The position numbers and the translations under genes were made by a program. Of a DNA stretch of 64,000 bases, positions 61,480-64,000 are shown in pieces; position 1 is the first letter of the stretch; the number at the start of each line of letters is the position of its first letter. Origin of the DNA: Clostridium bornimense. Lineage in GTDB: Bacteria > Bacillota > Clostridia > Clostridiales > Clostridiaceae. The DNA lies in contig NZ_HG917868.1 of assembly GCF_000577895.1 (NCBI RefSeq), forward strand, positions 2,790,001 through 2,854,000, in the 5' to 3' direction. The notes beneath the pieces are model-generated. The model was not told the DNA's origin, did not search any database, and was given only the letters and a program-made list of their open reading frames with translations.

Positions 61480-64000
61480 TTATTTATAACTTAAATTATT
61501 AACCATCATTCGCTCTATTGATTCTATAGACGTACCTTTTCTCTTACAATAGTCCTGCATTTGTTCTTCTGATATCTTATCTATACTAAAATATCTACTT
61601 TCTTCATTTGCAAAGTATAATCCACAAACAGAACATACTGGAGTCATTAAATAATTTTCTGTAAGTTCTACTCCTATATTTGTCTCTCCCTTTAATATAT
61701 CAAATAACTTTCTTTTTTCTGAATGATCCGGAAGAGATGGATATCCTATTGCTGGTCTTATTCCTTTATACTTAGCATCAAATAATGATGTAAAATCTAA
61801 TACTTCGCCCTTTGAATACCCCCAAAATTCTGTTCTCACTTTATAGTGAAGATATTCTGCAAAAGCCTCCGCAAGTCTATCTCCAATAAGCTTAACCATT
61901 ATAGCTGAATATTCATCGCCTGCTTCTTTAAATTCTTTAGATAGTTTATCAATTTCACTTCCTGCTGTTACAATAAATCCACCAATATAGTCTTCTATAT
62001 TACTTTCTTTTGGTGCTATAAAATCTCCTAAAGCCAAAGTTGTCTCATCTTTATTGATTTTTTGTTGTCTTAATGTATTGAATACTGTTAGTATATCGAC
62101 TCTTTCATCATTCTTATATACTTCTATATCTTCACCTACTGAATTTGCTGGAAATATTCCATAAACTCCTTTTGGCTTAATTCCTTTTTCAATCAATAGA
62201 TCTATCATCTTATTTCCATCTTCAAAAAGTTTTTTAGCCTCATTGCCGTATTTGCTATCTTCAAGGATTGTTGGATACTTTCCTTTCAATCCCCATCCAT
62301 AAAAGAATAAACTCCAGTCTATATATTCTCTTAATATTCTTATAGAAATATCATTTACTTTATATACACCTAATTTATTAGGCTTAAATATATTCCACTG
62401 TATATCCACTTTATTCTCTCTAGCTTTTTTTAAAGATAATAACGGTGATTTTTTAGTATTATAATTATCTCTAATATTTTTATACTGATTCTTTGTTTCT
62501 TTTATAAAACTATCTTTTACTTTTTCATTCATTAATTTTTTGCATACTTCTACTGATTTTGAAGCATCAAAGCAATGTACTACAGCTCCAGAATATATAG
62601 GATCAATCTTTACTGCCGTATGTGTTTTTGATGTTGTTGCTCCACCTAATGTTAATGGAATATTTAATCCTTCTTCTTCTAACGCCTTTGCTACATGACA
62701 CATTTCATCAAGAGATGGTGTTATAAGTCCACTTAACCCAATGATATCTACATTTTCTTCTTTTGCCTTAGCAATTATATCTTCACATGGTACCATTATT
62801 CCCATATCAATAACTTCAAAGTTGTTGCATGCTAATACTACAGAAACAATATTCTTTCCAATATCATGTACATCACCTTTTACTGTAGCTAAAAGTATTT
62901 TACCTGCACTAGTACTTGAATCTCCACTCTTTTCTGCTTCTATATATGGCAGTAATACTGACACCGCCTTTTTCATAACTCTAGCACTTTTAACTACTTG
63001 AGGTAAGAACATCTTTCCTTCACCAAAAAGCTCTCCAACCTTTCCCATACCTTCCATCAAAGGTCCTTCAATTATCTCTAATGCTTTTTCATACTGAGGT
63101 CGTATCTCTTCTATATCTTCTTCTATATAATCACTAACACCTTTTATTAATGAATGTATTAATCTTTCTTTAACCTCTAATTCTCTCCATGCTAATTTAT
63201 GTTCATTAGAAACTACAGCTGTTCCTTTATATTTTTCTGCTACTTCTATTAATTTTTCTGCTGCTCCATGATATTTATTAAGGACAACATCTTCCACTAC
63301 CTTAACTAACTCTGGCTCTATTTCATCATAAATTTGAATCATACCTGGATTTACAATACCCATATCCATACCATTATTTATAGCATGGTATAAAAATACT
63401 GAATGCATAGCTTCTCTTATCTTATTATTACCTCTAAATGAAAATGATAAGTTACTTACACCACCACTAACTTTTGCATATGGTAAATTTTCTTTAATCC
63501 ACTTTGTAGCATTGATAAAATCAACGGCATAATTATCATGTTCATCAATTCCTGTTGCTATAGCAAGAATATTAGGATCAAAGATTATGTTCTCTGGTGG
63601 AAATCCTACCTTATTAACTAAGATATCATATGCTCTCTTACATACCGCTATCTTTCTTTCATAGACATCAGCTTGACCATTTTCATCAAACGCCATAACT
63701 ACTGCACCAGCTCCAAAAGCCATTATTTCTTTAGCGTGACTTATAAATTCTTCTTCTCCATTCTTTAAAGAAATAGAATTTACTATACATTTACCTTGAA
63801 TGGATTTAAGCCCAGCTCTTACTACTTCCCACTTTGAAGAGTCAATCATTATCGGTACCTTTGATATTTCTGGTTCTGATGCTATTAGCTTTAAGAAAGT
63901 TTCCATCTCTTTAGCTGAATCTAGTAATCCGTCATCAAAGTTAACATCTATTATTTGAGCTCCATTTTCTACTTGCTCTCTAGCAATAGATAGTGCTTCT
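61480..64000 (-). CDS. metH: Cobalamin-dependent methionine synthase, 5' end outside window
   Basis: MetH transfers a methyl group from methyl-tetrahydrofolate to homocysteine through cobalamin. The window holds the last 840 or so residues. These comprise a pterin-binding domain ([23 protein letters not shown]), a helical cap, a B12 domain with the Co-binding His in [11 protein letters not shown] plus [11 protein letters not shown] and GGATTS, and a C-terminal SAM-dependent reactivation domain ([16 protein letters not shown]). The frame stays open to the right edge without a proper start, so the homocysteine domain lies outside. Any upstream riboswitch cannot be seen. Confidence 0.95.
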   Translation of the reverse strand, partial: EALSIAREQVENGAQIIDVNFDDGLLDSAKEMETFLKLIASEPEISKVPIMIDSSKWEVVRAGLKSIQGKCIVNSISLKNGEEEFISHAKEIMAFGAGAVVMAFDENGQADVYERKIAVCKRAYDILVNKVGFPPENIIFDPNILAIATGIDEHDNYAVDFINATKWIKENLPYAKVSGGVSNLSFSFRGNNKIREAMHSVFLYHAINNGMDMGIVNPGMIQIYDEIEPELVKVVEDVVLNKYHGAAEKLIEVAEKYKGTAVVSNEHKLAWRELEVKERLIHSLIKGVSDYIEEDIEEIRPQYEKALEIIEGPLMEGMGKVGELFGEGKMFLPQVVKSARVMKKAVSVLLPYIEAEKSGDSSTSAGKILLATVKGDVHDIGKNIVSVVLACNNFEVIDMGIMVPCEDIIAKAKEENVDIIGLSGLITPSLDEMCHVAKALEEEGLNIPLTLGGATTSKTHTAVKIDPIYSGAVVHCFDASKSVEVCKKLMNEKVKDSFIKETKNQYKNIRDNYNTKKSPLLSLKKARENKVDIQWNIFKPNKLGVYKVNDISIRILREYIDWSLFFYGWGLKGKYPTILEDSKYGNEAKKLFEDGNKMIDLLIEKGIKPKGVYGIFPANSVGEDIEVYKNDERVDILTVFNTLRQQKINKDETTLALGDFIAPKESNIEDYIGGFIVTAGSEIDKLSKEFKEAGDEYSAIMVKLIGDRLAEAFAEYLHYKVRTEFWGYSKGEVLDFTSLFDAKYKGIRPAIGYPSLPDHSEKRKLFDILKGETNIGVELTENYLMTPVCSVCGLYFANEESRYFSIDKISEEQMQDYCKRKGTSIESIERMMVNNLSYK

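Overview
The window is AT-rich Firmicute DNA, most likely from Clostridium sensu stricto. The evidence is strong AAGGAGG-type ribosome binding sites, many U-tailed terminators, two T-box leaders, TPP and lysine riboswitches, a glgC-glgD-glgA operon, the short type of prolyl-tRNA synthetase, and an NhaC-family gene under a lysine riboswitch. I see no rRNA, tRNA, CRISPR array, complete insertion sequence or prophage. Most of the window is core chromosome in which short operons alternate in direction, usually separated by bidirectional terminators.

Layout: 0-1.6 kb holds a cyclophilin, a DUF3783-like protein and an XRE regulator. 1.8-5.6 kb is the glycogen operon glgC-glgD-glgA. 5.6-9.4 kb has a lipoprotein, a C39-like cysteine peptidase, a flavoprotein NADH oxidase/CoA-disulfide reductase and a HAD phosphatase. 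9.4-11.7 kb has asnS with an Asn T-box, and ispF. 12.1-17.2 kb holds an unrecognised 466-residue protein, uvsE, a small TPR protein, a THUMP RNA methyltransferase and a LUD protein. 17.3-21 kb has an AraC-GH39 regulator and a MATE exporter. 21-24 kb has a lipoprotein and a secreted lysozyme-like protein with two five-unit FG-GAP blocks. 24.4-27.1 kb has divergent proC/proB and a stand-alone EIIA-Glc gene behind a GlcT-type antitermination leader. 27.4-30.4 kb is nadA-nadB-nadC. 31-33.7 kb has TPP riboswitch-thiT, a small membrane protein, and thyA-folA. 33.8-39.4 kb has asnB, two paralogous lipoproteins and a DUF711/ACT pair. 39.9-44.6 kb is a heterodimeric ABC exporter with a divergent MarR regulator. 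44.7-49.3 kb has a lipase-like hydrolase, a gene fossil, proS with a Pro T-box, and an aminotransferase. 49.4-55 kb has two type I pullulanases, one cytoplasmic and one secreted and wall-anchored. 55-57.5 kb has the lysine-riboswitch NhaC-type transporter followed by an unlisted 30-residue membrane peptide. 57.5-64 kb has a Dabb protein, an unknown 74-residue protein, an LtaS-like sulfatase, a Cof phosphatase and the 3' part of metH, which runs off the right edge.

The most unusual feature is a dispersed intergenic repeat with full or partial copies near 11.8, 30.5, 39.6, 46.1 and 61.3 kb, all in the same orientation. The fuller copies carry small palindromes with three-base loops (GCA, ACA, TCA, GTA, TGC or TAC). 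Differences between copies are compensatory, so base pairing is preserved. They are bordered by arrays with a period of 7 nt that tend to be inverted relative to each other. One copy supplies the last codons of a neighbouring gene. I do not recognise this family; it looks like a REP/REPIN-like or other non-autonomous mobile element.

Functional themes: glycogen/alpha-glucan storage and debranching (glgCDA and two pullulanases), RNA-based control (two T-boxes, TPP, lysine, a RAT antiterminator), NAD and folate/thymidylate synthesis, amino-acid metabolism (proB, proC, asnB, metH) and envelope functions (LtaS-like enzyme, lysozyme-like protein, several lipoproteins).
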